Assembly: GCA_920105625.2 (NCBI GenBank)
Contig: OV050030.1
Location: 70,779,611 to 70,843,610, forward strand
Direction of reading: 5' to 3'
Length of the DNA: 64,000 bases
Source of the DNA: Clusia tigrina
Lineage: Eukaryota > Arthropoda > Insecta > Diptera > Clusiidae
Shown one piece after another: positions 1 through 13,243 of the stretch. The notes beneath the pieces are model-generated. The model ran no database searches. It saw only the letters and a program-made list of their open reading frames with translations, and was not told where the DNA came from. The number at the start of each line of letters is the position of its first letter. Position 1 is the first letter of the stretch. The translations under genes and the position numbers were made by a program.

Positions 1-481
1 TTTTTGGCAGATCTTATAGCTATTTCGGACACGCCACTTGTCCTCATCAAAGATCTTTCAATGTAAGGCAATTTTTCCCCAAGCATTTTTTATTATGTCT
101 CAGAAATCAACAGAACACCAATTAGGAACCCTCCCAAGAATCGAAACTGGACCTACAGCTGTTGTAATCTGTCCATCCAGACAACACGGCTAACTGCAGG
201 TGGTGAACTGACTGATCAAATTCTGTCCCTGTACTGTCTCATTCCACCACACTCTAATCAACTCTGTTTCATTATTACCCCTCTTTTGTTCCGTTAGGTC
301 TCTCTCTCTGTTTTTTGTTACATTTCAGTGGTATCAAAGCACATTGCTTTTGTTAATGGCTGGCTAATTAAGCCTGATCACACTAACCTTCTAGGATACA
401 TTCTATAAAGTTTACAATTTCTTGTGAAGATTCGTCAGTAGACATAGATGTCACCTTTTTTACCGTATTCATTCTGTAAAT
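1..481. repeat. Partial monomer at left edge (UUGAUGA ribozyme variant)
   Basis: This is the 3' three quarters of a monomer, starting just before the hammerhead complement. It has CATCAAAG, so C3 of the ribozyme core is changed to U, as in the copies at 13244, 18769 and 19407. Its tail (TTTCATT, then CAAAGCAC) matches the tails of the E monomers at 3034 and 8140, the copies that precede an A-type monomer. Confidence 0.9.
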
Positions 482-763
482 GTGAGTAAGTCGATAGTCT
501 TCCTTTCTGTGAATATGAAGATTATTTTTGTAACGAATTTATTGACAAGACAAGTTACAACAGTAGTTGCAATTGCGTATGTGTGGTTATGCCTCCGTAA
601 TAATTTTTCAGAAGAAGAAGAAGAATTATTGAAACATTTTTTTGGCTGTTCTTATAGCTATTTCGGACACGCCACTTGTCCTCATCAGAGATCTTTCAAT
701 ATAAGGCAATTTTCCCCCAAGCATTTTTTATTATGTCTCAGAAATCAACAGCACACCAATTAT

Positions 764-840
764 GAACCCTCTCAGGAATCGAACCTGGACCTACAGCTGT
801 TGTGATCTGTCCATCCAGACAACGCGGCTAACTGCAGGTG
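764..840 (-). promoter_or_regulatory. tRNA-related segment with Pol III B-box (17 copies, example)
   Basis: The minus strand has GGTTCGATTCC (785-775), a full match to the Pol III B-box GWTCRANNC, inside a perfect 5-bp T-arm-like hairpin when flanked by CCAGG and CCTGG. About 35 nt upstream is TAGCCGCGTTG (830-820), one base off the A-box TRGYNNARNNG. Acceptor and anticodon arms do not form well, so this resembles a tRNA-derived SINE head rather than a tRNA gene. Canonical B-box copies lie in monomers 482, 1120, 1757, 3672, 4310, 4947, 6862, 7501, 8778, 9416, 10052, 11967, 12606, 13663, 15579, 17493 and 22566; the T-arm hairpin is exact in some (for example 1120, 6862) and one pair short in CTCAGG copies such as this one. 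Elsewhere GAATCGAAAC breaks the box. The ribozyme lies downstream on the same strand. Confidence 0.55.
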
Positions 841-2559
841 GTGAACTGACTGATCAAATTCTGTCCCTGTACTGTCTCATTCCACCATACTCTAATCAAC
901 TCTGTTTCATTATTACCCCTCTTTTATTCCGTTAGGTCTCTCTCTCTGTTTTTTGTTACATTTCAGTGGTATCATAGTACATTGCTTTTGTTAATGGCTG
1001 GCTAATTAAGCCTGATCACACTAACCTGCTAGGATACATTCTATAAAGTTTACAATTTCTTGTGAAGATTCGTCAGTAGACATAGATGTCACCTTTTTTA
1101 CCGTATTCATTCTGTAAATGTTAGTAAGTCGATAGTCGTCAATTCTGTGAATATGAAGATTATTTTTGTAACGAATTTATTGACAAGACAAGTTACAACA
1201 GTAGTTGCAATTGCGTATGTGTGGTTATGCCACCGTAATAGTTTTTCAGAAGAAAAAGAATAATTATTGAAACATTTTTTTGGCTGTTCTTATAGCTATT
1301 TCGGACACGCCACTTGTCCTCATCAGAGATCTTTCAATATAAGGCAATTTTCCCCCAAGCATTTTTTATTATGTCTCAGAAATCAACAGCACAGCAATTA
1401 TGAACCCTGCCAGGAATCGAACCTGGACCTACAGCTGTTGTAATCTGTCCATCCAGACAACGCGGCTAACTGCAGGTGGTGAACTGACTGATCAAATTCT
1501 GTCCCTGTACTGTCTCATTCCACCACACTCTAATCAACTCTGTCTCATTATTACCCCTCTTTTATTCCGTTAGGTCTCTCTCTGTTTTTTGTTACATTTC
1601 AGTGGTATCATAGTACATTGCTTTTGTTAATGGCTGGCTAATTAAGCCTGATCACACTAACCTTCTAGGATACATTCTATAAAGTTTACAATTTCTTGTG
1701 AAGATTCGTCAGTAGACATAGATTTCACCTTTTTTTACCGTATTCATTCTGTAAATGTGAGTAAGTCGATAGTCGTCATTTCTGTGAATATGAAGATTAT
1801 TTTTGTAAAGAATTTATTGACAAGACTAGTTACAACAGTAGTTGCAATTGCATATGTGTGGTTATGCCACCGTAATAATTTTTCAGAAGAAGAAGAAGAA
1901 TTATTGAAACATTTTTTTGGCTGTTCTTATAGCTATTTCGGACACGCCACTTGTCCTCATCAGAGATCTTTCAATGTAAGGCAATTTTCCCCCAAGCATT
2001 TTTTATTATGTCTCAGAAATCAACAGCACACCAATTATGAACCCTCTCAGGAATCGAACCTGGACCTACAGCTGTTGTAATCTGTCCATCCAGACAACGC
2101 GGCTAACTGCAGGTGGTGAACTGACTGATCAAATTCTGTCCCTGTACTGTCTCATTCCACCACACTCTAATCAACTCTGTCTCATTATTACCCCTCTTTT
2201 ATTCCGTTAGGTCTCTCTCTCTGTTTTTTGTTACATTTCAGTGGTATCATAGTACATTGCTTTTGTTAATGGCTGGCTAATTAAGCCTGATCACACTAAC
2301 CTTCTAGGATACATTCTATAAAGTTTACAATTTCTTGTGAAGATTCGTCAGTAGACATAGATGTCACCTTTTTTACCGTATTCATTCTGTAAATGTGATC
2401 AAGTCGATAGTCGTCATTTCTGTGAATATAAAGATTATTTTTGTAACGAATTTATTGACAAGACAAGTTACAACAGTAGTTGCAATTGCGTATGTGTGGT
2501 TATGCCACCGTAATAATTTTTCAGAAGAAGAAGAAGAATTATTGAAACATTTTTTTGGC

Positions 2560-2607
2560 AGATCTTATAGCTATTTCGGACACGTCACTTGTCCTCATCA
2601 GAGATCT
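2560..2607 (-). ncRNA. Hammerhead ribozyme, complete motif (D monomer)
   Basis: Core CUGAUGA, stem II GGACA/UGUCC, GAAA, AUA-GC-UAU stem III and perfect 6-bp AGAUCU stem I. Identical to the motif at 32838. Confidence 0.86.
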
Positions 2608-3671
2608 TTCACTGTAAGGCAATTTTCCCCCAAGCATTTTTTATTATGTCTCAGAAATCAACAGAACACCAATTATGAACCCTCCCAAGAATCGAAACTG
2701 GACCTACAACTGTTGTAATCTGTCCATCCAGACAACACGGCTAACTGCAGGTGGTGAACTGACTGATCAAATTCTGTCCCTGTTCTGTCTCATTCCACCA
2801 CACTCTAATCAACTCTGTCTCATTATTAACCCTCTTTTGTTCCGTTAGGTCTCTCTCTCTGTTTTTTGTTACATTTCAGTGGTATCATAGTACATTGCTT
2901 TTGTTAATGGCTGGCTAATTAAGCCTGATCACACTAACCTTCTAGGATACATTCTATAAAGTTTACAATTTCTTGTGAAGATTCGTCAGTACACATAGAT
3001 GTCACCTTTTTTTACCGAATTCATTCTGTAAATGTGAGTAAGTCGATAGTCGTCATTTCTGTGAATATGAAGATTATTTTTGTAACGAATTTATTGACAA
3101 GACTAGTTACAACAGTAGTTGCAATTGCGTATGTGTGGTTATGCGACCGTAATAATTTTTCAGAAGAAGAAGAAGAATTATTGAACAATTTTTTTGGCTG
3201 TTCTTATAGCTATTTCGGACACGCCACTTGTCCTCATCAGAGATCTTTCAATGTAAGGCAATTTTCCCCCAAGCATTTTTTATTATGTCTCAGAAATCAA
3301 CAGCACACCAATTATGAACCCTCCCAGGAATCGAAACTGGACCTACAGCTGTTGTAATCTGTCCATCCAGACAACACGGCTAACTGCAGGTGGTGAACTG
3401 ACTGATCAAATTCTGTCCCTGTACTGTCTCATTCCACCACACTCTAATCAACTCTGTTTCATTATTACCCCTCTTTTGTTCCGTTAGGTCTCTCTCTCTG
3501 TTTTTTGTTACATTTCAGTGGTATCAAAGCACATTGCTTTTGTTAATGGCTGGCTAATTAAGCCTGATCACACTAACCTTCTAGGATACATTCTATAAAG
3601 TTTACAATTTCTTGTGAAGATTCGTCAGTAGACATAGATGTCACCTTTTTTACCGTATTCATTCTGTAAAT

Positions 3672-6600
3672 GTGAGTAAGTCGATAGTCTTCCTTTCTGT
3701 GAATATGAAGATTATTTTTGTAACGAATTTATTGACAAGACAAGTTACAACAGTAGTTGCAATTGCGTATGTGTGGTTATGCCTCCGTAATAATTTTTCA
3801 GAAGAAGAAGAAGAATTATTGAAACATTTTTTTGGCTGTTCTTATAGCTATTTCGGACACGCCACTTGTCCTCATCAGAGATCTTTCAATATAAGGCAAT
3901 TTTCCCCCAAGCATTTTTTATTATGTCTCAGAAATCAACAGCACACCAATTATGAACCCTCTCAGGAATCGAACCTGGACCTACAGCTGTTGTGATCTGT
4001 CCATCCAGACAACGCGGCTAACTGCAGGTGGTGAACTGACTGATCAAATTCTGTCCCTGTACTGTCTCATTCCACCATACTCTAATCAACTCTGTTTCAT
4101 TATTACCCCTCTTTTATTCCGTTAGGTCTCTCTCTCTGTTTTTTGTTACATTTCAGTGGTATCATAGTACATTGCTTTTGTTAATGGCTGGCTAATTAAG
4201 CCTGATCACACTAACCTGCTAGGATACATTCTATAAAGTTTACAATTTCTTGTGAAGATTCGTCAGTAGACATAGATGTCACCTTTTTTACCGTATTCAT
4301 TCTGTAAATGTTAGTAAGTCGATAGTCGTCAATTCTGTGAATATGAAAATTATTTTTGTAACGTATTTATTGACAGAACAAGTTACAACAGTAGCTGCAA
4401 TTACGTATGTGTGGTTATGCCACCGTAATAGTTTTTCAGAAGAAAAAGAATAATTATTGAAACATTTTTTTGGCTGTTCTTATAGCTATTTCGGACACGC
4501 CACTTGTCCTCATCAGAGATCTTTCAATATAAGGCAATTTTCCCCCAAGCATTTTTTATTATGTCTCAGAAATCAACAGCACAGCAATTATGAACCCTGC
4601 CAGGAATCGAACCTGGACCTACAGCTGTTGTAATCTGTCCATCCAGACAACGCGGCTAACTGCAGGTGGTGAACTGACTGATCAAATTCTGTCCCTGTAC
4701 TGTCTCATTCCACCACACTCTAATCAACTCTGTCTCATTATTACCCCTCTTTTATTCCGTTAGGTCTCTCTCTGTTTTTTGTTACATTTCAGTGGTATCA
4801 TAGTACATTGCTTTTGTTAATGGCTGGCTAATTAAGCCTGATCACACTAACCTTCTAGGATACATTCTATAAAGTTTACAATTTCTTGTGAAGATTCGTC
4901 AGTAGACATAGATTTCACCTTTTTTTACCGTATTCATTCTGTAAATGTGAGTAAGTCGATAGTCGTCATTTCTGTGAATATGAAGATTATTTTTGTAAAG
5001 AATTTATTGACAAGACTAGTTACAACAGTAGTTGCAATTGCATATGTGTGGTTATGCCACCGTAATAATTTTTCAGAAGAAGAAGAAGAATTATTGAAAC
5101 ATTTTTTTGGCTGTTCTTATAGCTATTTCGGACACGCCACTTGTCCTCATCAGAGATCTTTCAATGTAAGGCAATTTTCCCCCAAGCATTTTTTATTATG
5201 TCTCAGAAATCAACAGCACACCAATTATGAACCCTCTCAGGAATCGAACCTGGACCTACAGCTGTTGTAATCTGTCCATCCAGACAACGCGGCTAACTGC
5301 AGGTGGTGAACTGACTGATCAAATTCTGTCCCTGTACTGTCTCATTCCACCACACTCTAATCAACTCTGTCTCATTATTACCCCTCTTTTATTCCGTTAG
5401 GTCTCTCTCTCTGTTTTTTGTTACATTTCAGTGGTATCATAGTACATTGCTTTTGTTAATGGCTGGCTAATTAAGCCTGATCACACTAACCTTCTAGGAT
5501 ACATTCTATAAAGTTTACAATTTCTTGTGAAGATTCGTCAGTAGACATAGATGTCACCTTTTTTACCGTATTCATTCTGTAAATGTGATCAAGTCGATAG
5601 TCGTCATTTCTGTGAATATAAAGATTATTTTTGTAACGAATTTATTGACAAGACAAGTTACAACAGTAGTTGCAATTGCGTATGTGTGGTTATGCCACCG
5701 TAATAATTTTTCAGAAGAAGAAGAAGAATTATTGAAACATTTTTTTGGCAGATCTTATAGCTATTTCGGACACGTCACTTGTCCTCATCAGAGATCTTTC
5801 ACTGTAAGGCAATTTTCCCCCAAGCATTTTTTATTATGTCTCAGAAATCAACAGAACACCAATTATGAACCCTCCCAAGAATCGAAACTGGACCTACAAC
5901 TGTTGTAATCTGTCCATCCAGACAACACGGCTAACTGCAGGTGGTGAACTGACTGATCAAATTCTGTCCCTGTTCTGTCTCATTCCACCACACTCTAATC
6001 AACTCTGTCTCATTATTAACCCTCTTTTGTTCCGTTAGGTCTCTCTCTCTGTTTTTTGTTACATTTCAGTGGTATCATAGTACATTGCTTTTGTTAATGG
6101 CTGGCTAATTAAGCCTGATCACACTAACCTTCTAGGATACATTCTATAAAGTTTACAATTTCTTGTGAAGATTCGTCAGTACACATAGATGTCACCTTTT
6201 TTTACCGAATTCATTCTGTAAATGTGAGTAAGTCGATAGTCGTCATTTCTGTGAATATGAAGATTATTTTTGTAACGAATTTATTGACAAGACTAGTTAC
6301 AACAGTAGTTGCAATTGCGTATGTGTGGTTATGCGACCGTAATAATTTTTCAGAAGAAGAAGAAGAATTATTGAACAATTTTTTTGGCTGTTCTTATAGC
6401 TATTTCGGACACGCCACTTGTCCTCATCAGAGATCTTTCAATGTAAGGCAATTTTCCCCCAAGCATTTTTTATTATGTCTCAGAAATCAACAGCACACCA
6501 ATTATGAACCCTCCCAGGAATCGAAACTGGACCTACAGCTGTTGTAATCTGTCCATCCAGACAACACGGCTAACTGCAGGTGGTGAACTGACTGATCAAA

Positions 6601-8777
6601 TTCTGTCCCTGTACTGTCTCATTCCACCACACTCTAATCAACTCTGTCTCATTATTACCCCTCTTTTATTCCGTTAGGTCTCTCTCTCTGTTTTTTGTTA
6701 CATTTCAGTGGTATCATAGTACATTGCTTTTGTTAATGGCTGGCTAATTAAGCCTGATCACACTAACCTTCTAGGATACATTCTATAAAGTTTACAATTT
6801 CTTGTGAAGATTCGTCAGTAGACATAGATGTCACCTTTTTTACCGTATTCATTCTGTAAATGTGAGTAAGTCGATAGTCGTCATTTCTGTGAATATGAAG
6901 ATTATTTTTGTAACGAATTTATTGACAAGACAAGTTACAACAGTAGTTGCAATTGCGTATGTGTGGTTATGCCACCGTAATAGTTTTTCAGAAGAAGAAG
7001 AATAATTATTGAAACATTTTTTTGGCTGTTCTTATAGCTATTTCGGACACGCCACTTGTCCTCATCAGAGATCTTTCAATATAAGGCAATTTTCCCCCAA
7101 GCATTTTTTATTATGTCTCAGAAATCAACAGCACACCAATTATGAACCCTCCCAGGAATCGAACCTGGACCTACAGCTGTTGTAATCTGTCCATCCAGAC
7201 AACGCGGCTAACTGCATATGGTGAACTGACTGATCAAATTCTGTCCCTGTACTGTCTCATTCCACCACACTCTAATCAACTCTGTCTCATTATTACCCCT
7301 CTTTTATTCCGTTAGGTCTCTCTCTCTGTTTTTTGTTACATTTCAGTGGTATCATAGTACATTGCTTTTGTTAATAGCTGGCTAATTAAGCCTGATCACA
7401 CTAACCTTCTAGGATACATTCTATAAAGTTTACAATTTCTTGTGAAGATTCGTCAGTAGACATAGATTTCACCTTTTTTTACCGTATTCATTCTGTAAAT
7501 GTGAGTAAGTCGATAGTCGTCATTTCTGTGAATATGAAGATTATTTTTGTAACGAATTTATTGACAAGACTAGTTACAACAGTAGTTGCAATTGCATATG
7601 TGTGGTTATGCCACCGTAATAATTGTTCAGAAGAAGAAGAAGAATTATTGAAACATTTTTTTGGCTGTTCTTATAGCTATTTCGGACACGCCACTTGTCC
7701 TCATCAGAGATCTTTCAATGTAAGGCAATTTTCCCCCAAGCATTTTTTATTATGTCTCAGAAATCAACAGCACACCAATTATGAACCCTCTCAGGAATCG
7801 AACCTGGACCTACAGCTGTTGTAATCTGTCCATCCAGACAACGCGGCTAACTGCAGGTGGTGAACTGACTGATCAAATTCTGTCCCTGTTCTGTCTCATT
7901 CCACCACACTCTAATCAACTCTGTCTCATTATTAACCCTCTTTTGTTCCGTTAGGTCTCTCTCTCTGTTTTTTGTTACATTTCAGTGGTATCATAGTACA
8001 TTGCTTTTGTTAATGGCTGGCTAATTAAGCCTGATCACACTAACCTTCTAGGATACATTCTATAAAGTTTACAATTTCTTGTGAAGATTCGTCAGTACAC
8101 ATAGATGTCACCTTTTTTTACCGAATTCATTCTGTAAATGTGAGTAAGTCGATAGTCGTCATTTCTGTGAATATGAAGATTATTTTTGTAACGAATTTAT
8201 TGACAAGACTAGTTACAACAGTAGTTGCAATTGCGTATGTGTGGTTATGCGACCGTAATAATTTTTCAGAAGAAGAAGAAGAATTATTGAACAATTTTTT
8301 TGGCTGTTCTTATAGCTATTTCGGACACGCCACTTGTCCTCATCAGAGATCTTTCAATGTAAGGCAATTTTCCCCCAAGCATTTTTTATTATGTCTCAGA
8401 AATCAACAGCACACCAATTATGAACCCTCCCAGGAATCGAAACTGGACCTACAGCTGTTGTAATCTGTCCATCCAGACAACACGGCTAACTGCAGGTGGT
8501 GAACTGACTGATCAAATTCTGTCCCTGTACTGTCTCATTCCACCACACTCTAATCAACTCTGTTTCATTATTACCCCTCTTTTGTTCCGTTAGGTCTCTC
8601 TCTCTGTTTTTTGTTACATTTCAGTGGTATCAAAGCACATTGCTTTTGTTAATGGCTGGCTAATTAAGCCTGATCACACTAACCTTCTAGGATACATTCT
8701 ATAAAGTTTACAATTTCTTGTGAAGATTCGTCAGTAGACATAGATGTCACCTTTTTTACCGTATTCATTCTGTAAAT
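3672..8777. repeat. Zone 1 HOR unit, 8-mer A-B-C-D-E-F-G/D-E (5,106 bp)
   Basis: Monomers start at 3672, 4310, 4947, 5585, 6224, 6862, 7501 and 8140. The first five match the unit at 482. The added three are F (6862, open frame stopped by GAATAATT), a G/D chimera (7501) and a second E (8140). The tail of the E at 8140 matches the tail of the E at 3034, so the 5-mer and 8-mer differ by an exact three-monomer gain or loss between E copies. Confidence 0.9.
5750..5797 (-). ncRNA. Hammerhead ribozyme, complete motif (D monomer)
   Basis: Same complete motif as at 2560; this D copy lies in the 8-mer unit of zone 1. Confidence 0.86.
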
Positions 8778-11700
8778 GTGAGTAAGTCGATAGTCTTCCT
8801 TTCTGTGAATATGAAGATTATTTTTGTAACGAATTTATTGACAAGACAAGTTACAACAGTAGTTGCAATTGCGTATGTGTGGTTATGCCTCCGTAATAAT
8901 TTTTCAGAAGAAGAAGAAGAATTATTGAAACATTTTTTTGGCTGTTCTTATAGCTATTTCGGACACGCCACTTGTCCTCATCAGAGATCTTTCAATATAA
9001 GGCAATTTTCCCCCAAGCATTTTTTATTATGTCTCAGAAATCAACAGCACACCAATTATGAACCCTCTCAGGAATCGAACCTGGACCTACAGCTGTTGTG
9101 ATCTGTCCATCCAGACAACGCGGCTAACTGCAGGTGGTGAACTGACTGATCAAATTCTGTCCCTGTACTGTCTCATTCCACCATACTCTAATCAACTCTG
9201 TTTCATTATTACCCCTCTTTTATTCCGTTAGGTCTCTCTCTCTGTTTTTTGTTACATTTCAGTGGTATCATAGTACATTGCTTTTGTTAATGGCTGGCTA
9301 ATTAAGCCTGATCACACTAACCTTCTAGGATACATTCTATAAAGTTTACCATTTCTTGTGAAGATTCGTCAGTAGACATAGATGCCACCTTTTTTACCGT
9401 ATTCATTCTGTAAATGTTAGTAAGTCGATAGTCGTCATTTCTGTGAATATGAAGATTATTTTTGTAACGAATTTATTGACAAGACAAGTTACAACAGTAG
9501 TTGCAATTGCGTATGTGTGGTTATGCCACCGTAATAGTTTTTCAGAAGAAAAAGAATAATTATTGAAACATTTTTTTGGCTGTTCTTATAGCTATTTCGG
9601 ACACGCCACTTGTCCTCATCAGAGATCTTTCAATATAAGGCAATTTTCCCCCAAGCATTTTTTATTATGTCTCAGAAATCAACAGCACAGCAATTATGAA
9701 CCCTGCCAGGAATCGAACCTGGACCTACAGCTGTTGTAATCTGTCCATCCAGACAACGCGGCTAACTGCAGGTGGTGAACTGACTGATCAAATTCTGTCC
9801 CTGTACTGTCTCATTCCACCACACTCTAATCAACTCTGTCTCATTATTACCCCTCTTTTATTCCGTTAGGTCTCTCTCTGTTTTTTGTTACATTTCAGTG
9901 GTATCATAGTACATTGCTTTTGTTAATGGCTGGCTAATTAAGCCTGATCACACTAACCTTCTAGGATACATTCTATAAAGTTTACAATTTCTTGTGAAGA
10001 TTCGTCAGTAGACATAGATTTCACCTTTTTTACCGTATTCATTCTGTAAATGTGAGTAAGTCGATAGTCGTCATTTCTGTGAATATGAAGATTATTTTTG
10101 TAAAGAATTTATTGACAAGACTAGTTACAACAGTAGTTGCAATTGCATATGTGTGGTTATGCCACCGTAATAATTTTTCAGAAGAAGAAGAAGAATTATT
10201 GAAACATTTTTTTGGCTGTTCTTATAGCTATTTCGGACACGCCACTTGTCCTCATCAGAGATCTTTCAATGTAAGGCAATTTTCCCCCAAGCATTTTTTA
10301 TTATGTCTCAGAAATCAACAGCACACCAATTATGAACCCTCTCAGGAATCGAACCTGGACCTACAGCTGTTGTAATCTGTCCATCCAGACAACGCGGCTA
10401 ACTGCAGGTGGTGAACTGACTGATCAAATTCTGTCCCTGTACTGTCTCATTCCACCACACTCTAATCAACTCTGTCTCATTATTACCCCTCTTTTATTCC
10501 GTTAGGTCTCTCTCTCTGTTTTTTGTTACATTTCAGTGGTATCATAGTACATTGCTTTTGTTAATGGCTGGCTAATTAAGCCTGATCACACTAACCTTCT
10601 AGGATACATTCTATAAAGTTTACAATTTCTTGTGAAGATTCGTCAGTAGACATAGATGTCACCTTTTTTACCGTATTCATTCTGTAAATGTGATCAAGTC
10701 GATAGTCGTCATTTCTGTGAATATAAAGATTATTTTTGTAACGAATTTATTGACAAGACAAGTTACAACAGTAGTTGCAATTGCGTATGTGTGGTTATGC
10801 CACCGTAATAATTTTTCAGAAGAAGAAGAAGAATTATTGAAACATTTTTTTGGCAGATCTTATAGCTATTTCGGACACGTCACTTGTCCTCATCAGAGAT
10901 CTTTCACTGTAAGGCAATTTTCCCCCAAGCATTTTTTATTATGTCTCAGAAATCAACAGAACACCAATTATGAACCCTCCCAAGAATCGAAACTGGACCT
11001 ACAACTGTTGTAATCTGTCCATCCAGACAACACGGCTAACTGCAGGTGGTGAACTGACTGATCAAATTCTGTCCCTGTTCTGTCTCATTCCACCACACTC
11101 TAATCAACTCTGTCTCATTATTAACCCTCTTTTGTTCCGTTAGGTCTCTCTCTCTGTTTTTTGTTACATTTCAGTGGTATCATAGTACATTGCTTTTGTT
11201 AATGGCTGGCTAATTAAGCCTGATCACACTAACCTTCTAGGATACATTCTATAAAGTTTACAATTTCTTGTGAAGATTCGTCAGTACACATAGATGTCAC
11301 CTTTTTTTACCGAATTCATTCTGTAAATGTGAGTAAGTCGATAGTCGTCATTTCTGTGAATATGAAGATTATTTTTGTAACGAATTTATTGACAAGACTA
11401 GTTACAACAGTAGTTGCAATTGCGTATGTGTGGTTATGCGACCGTAATAATTTTTCAGAAGAAGAAGAAGAATTATTGAACAATTTTTTTGGCTGTTCTT
11501 ATAGCTATTTCGGACACGCCACTTGTCCTCATCAGAGATCTTTCAATGTAAGGCAATTTTCCCCCAAGCATTTTTTATTATGTCTCAGAAATCAACAGCA
11601 CACCAATTATGAACCCTCCCAGGAATCGAAACTGGACCTACAGCTGTTGTAATCTGTCCATCCAGACAACACGGCTAACTGCAGGTGGTGAACTGACTGA

Positions 11701-13243
11701 TCAAATTCTGTCCCTGTACTGTCTCATTCCACCACACTCTAATCAACTCTGTCTCATTATTACCCCTCTTTTATTCCGTTAGGTCTCTCTCTCTGTTTTT
11801 TGTTACATTTCAGTGGTATCATAGTACATTGCTTTTGTTAATGGCTGGCTAATTAAGCCTGATCACACTAACCTTCTAGGATACATTCTATAAAGTTTAC
11901 AATTTCTTGTGAAGATTCGTCAGTAGACATAGATGTCACCTTTTTTACCGTATTCATTCTGTAAATGTGAGTAAGTCGATAGTCGTCATTTCTGTGAATA
12001 TGAAGATTATTTTTGTAACGAATTTATTGACAAGACAAGTTACAACAGTAGTTGCAATTGCGTATGTGTGGTTATGCCACCGTAATAGTTTTTCAGAAGA
12101 AGAAGAATAATTATTGAAACATTTTTTTGGCTGTTCTTATAGCTATTTCGGACACGCCACTTGTCCTCATCAGAGATCTTTCAATATAAGGCAATTTTCC
12201 CCCAAGCATTTTTTATTATGTCTCAGAAATCAACAGCACACCAATTATGAACCCTCCCAGGAATCGAACCTGGACCTACAGCTGTTGTAATCTGTCCATC
12301 CAGACAACGCGGCTAACTGCATATGGTGAACTGACTGATCAAATTCTGTCCCTGTACTGTCTCATTCCACCACACTCTAATCAACTCTGTCTCATTATTA
12401 CCCCTCTTTTATTCCGTTAGGTCTCTCTCTCTGTTTTTTGTTACATTTCAGTGGTATCATAGTACATTGCTTTTGTTAATAGCTGGCTAATTAAGCCTGA
12501 TCACACTAACCTTCTAGGATACATTCTATAAAGTTTACAATTTCTTGTGAAGATTCGTCAGTAGACATAGATTTCACCTTTTTTTACCGTATTCATTCTG
12601 TAAATGTGAGTAAGTCGATAGTCGTCATTTCTGTGAATATGAAGATTATTTTTGTAACGAATTTATTGACAAGACTAGTTACAACAGTAGTTGCAATTGC
12701 ATATGTGTGGTTATGCCACCGTAATAATTTTTCAGAAGAAGAAGAAGAATTATTGAAACATTTTTTTGGCTGTTCTTATAGCTATTTCGGACACGCCACT
12801 TGTCCTCATCAGAGATCTTTCAATGTAAGGCAATTTTCCCCCAAGCATTTTTTATTATGTCTCAGAAATCAACAGCACACCAATTATGAACCCTCTCAGG
12901 AATCGAACCTGGACCTACAGCTGTTGTAATCTGTCCATCCAGACAACGCGGCTAACTGCAGGTGGTGAACTGACTGATCAAATTCTGTCCCTGTACTGTC
13001 TCATTCCACCACACTCTAATCAACTCTGTCTCATTATTACCCCTCTTATGTTCCGTTAGGTCTCTCTCTCTGTTTTTTGTTACATTTCAGTGGTATCATA
13101 GTACATTGCTTTTGTTAATGCCTGGCTAATTAAGCCTGATCACACTAACCTTCTAGGATACATTCTATAAAGTTTACAATTTCTTGTGAAGATTCGTCAG
13201 TAGACATAGATGTCACCTTTTTTACCGTATTCATTCTGTAAAT
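8778..13243. repeat. Zone 1 HOR unit, A-B-C-D-E-F-G (7 monomers)
   Basis: Monomers start at 8778, 9416, 10052, 10690, 11329, 11967 and 12606. The order follows the 8-mer at 3672 through F, but the G copy here (12606) keeps a G-type tail and the unit then runs into the truncated monomer at 13244. The B copy at 9416 has TCGTCATTTC rather than TCGTCAATTC, so the unit is not a perfect copy. Confidence 0.88.
10855..10902 (-). ncRNA. Hammerhead ribozyme, complete motif (D monomer)
   Basis: Core, stem II and 6-bp stem I intact; D copy of the third zone 1 unit. Confidence 0.86.

Larger units (their letters stand above)
482..3671. repeat. Zone 1 HOR unit, 5-mer A-B-C-D-E (3,190 bp)
   Basis: Monomers start at 482 (A, TCTTCCTTTC after the anchor), 1120 (B, GTTAGTAAG anchor, GAAAAAGAATAA), 1757 (C, GTAAAG), 2395 (D, GTGATCAAG) and 3034 (E, GAACAATTTT). 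The unit recurs almost unchanged at 3672 and 8778. A, B and C keep an intact B-box (GAATCGAAC on the plus strand); D has the perfect ribozyme stem I; E has lost the B-box match. Confidence 0.92.

Noticed and set aside
482..805. Recurrent 107-codon open frame on the plus strand (about 90 copies, some 73-119 codons), with a hydrophobic stretch and an acidic run
   Set aside because: It opens at GTG in nearly all copies (ATG only at 28241, 31397, 33312, 36505 and the three extended copies), which is not a normal eukaryotic start. B and F copies carry stops, 47208 has TAG in frame, zone 5 T copies have TGA, and 37782 has a frameshift. Differences between types mostly change amino acids. The acidic run is the GAA microsatellite, and the frame overlaps the ribozyme on the other strand.
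764..840. Functional tRNA gene
   Set aside because: A-box, B-box and T-arm-like hairpin are present, but the acceptor strands do not pair and the anticodon arm is poor. A tRNA-derived SINE head or relic fits better.
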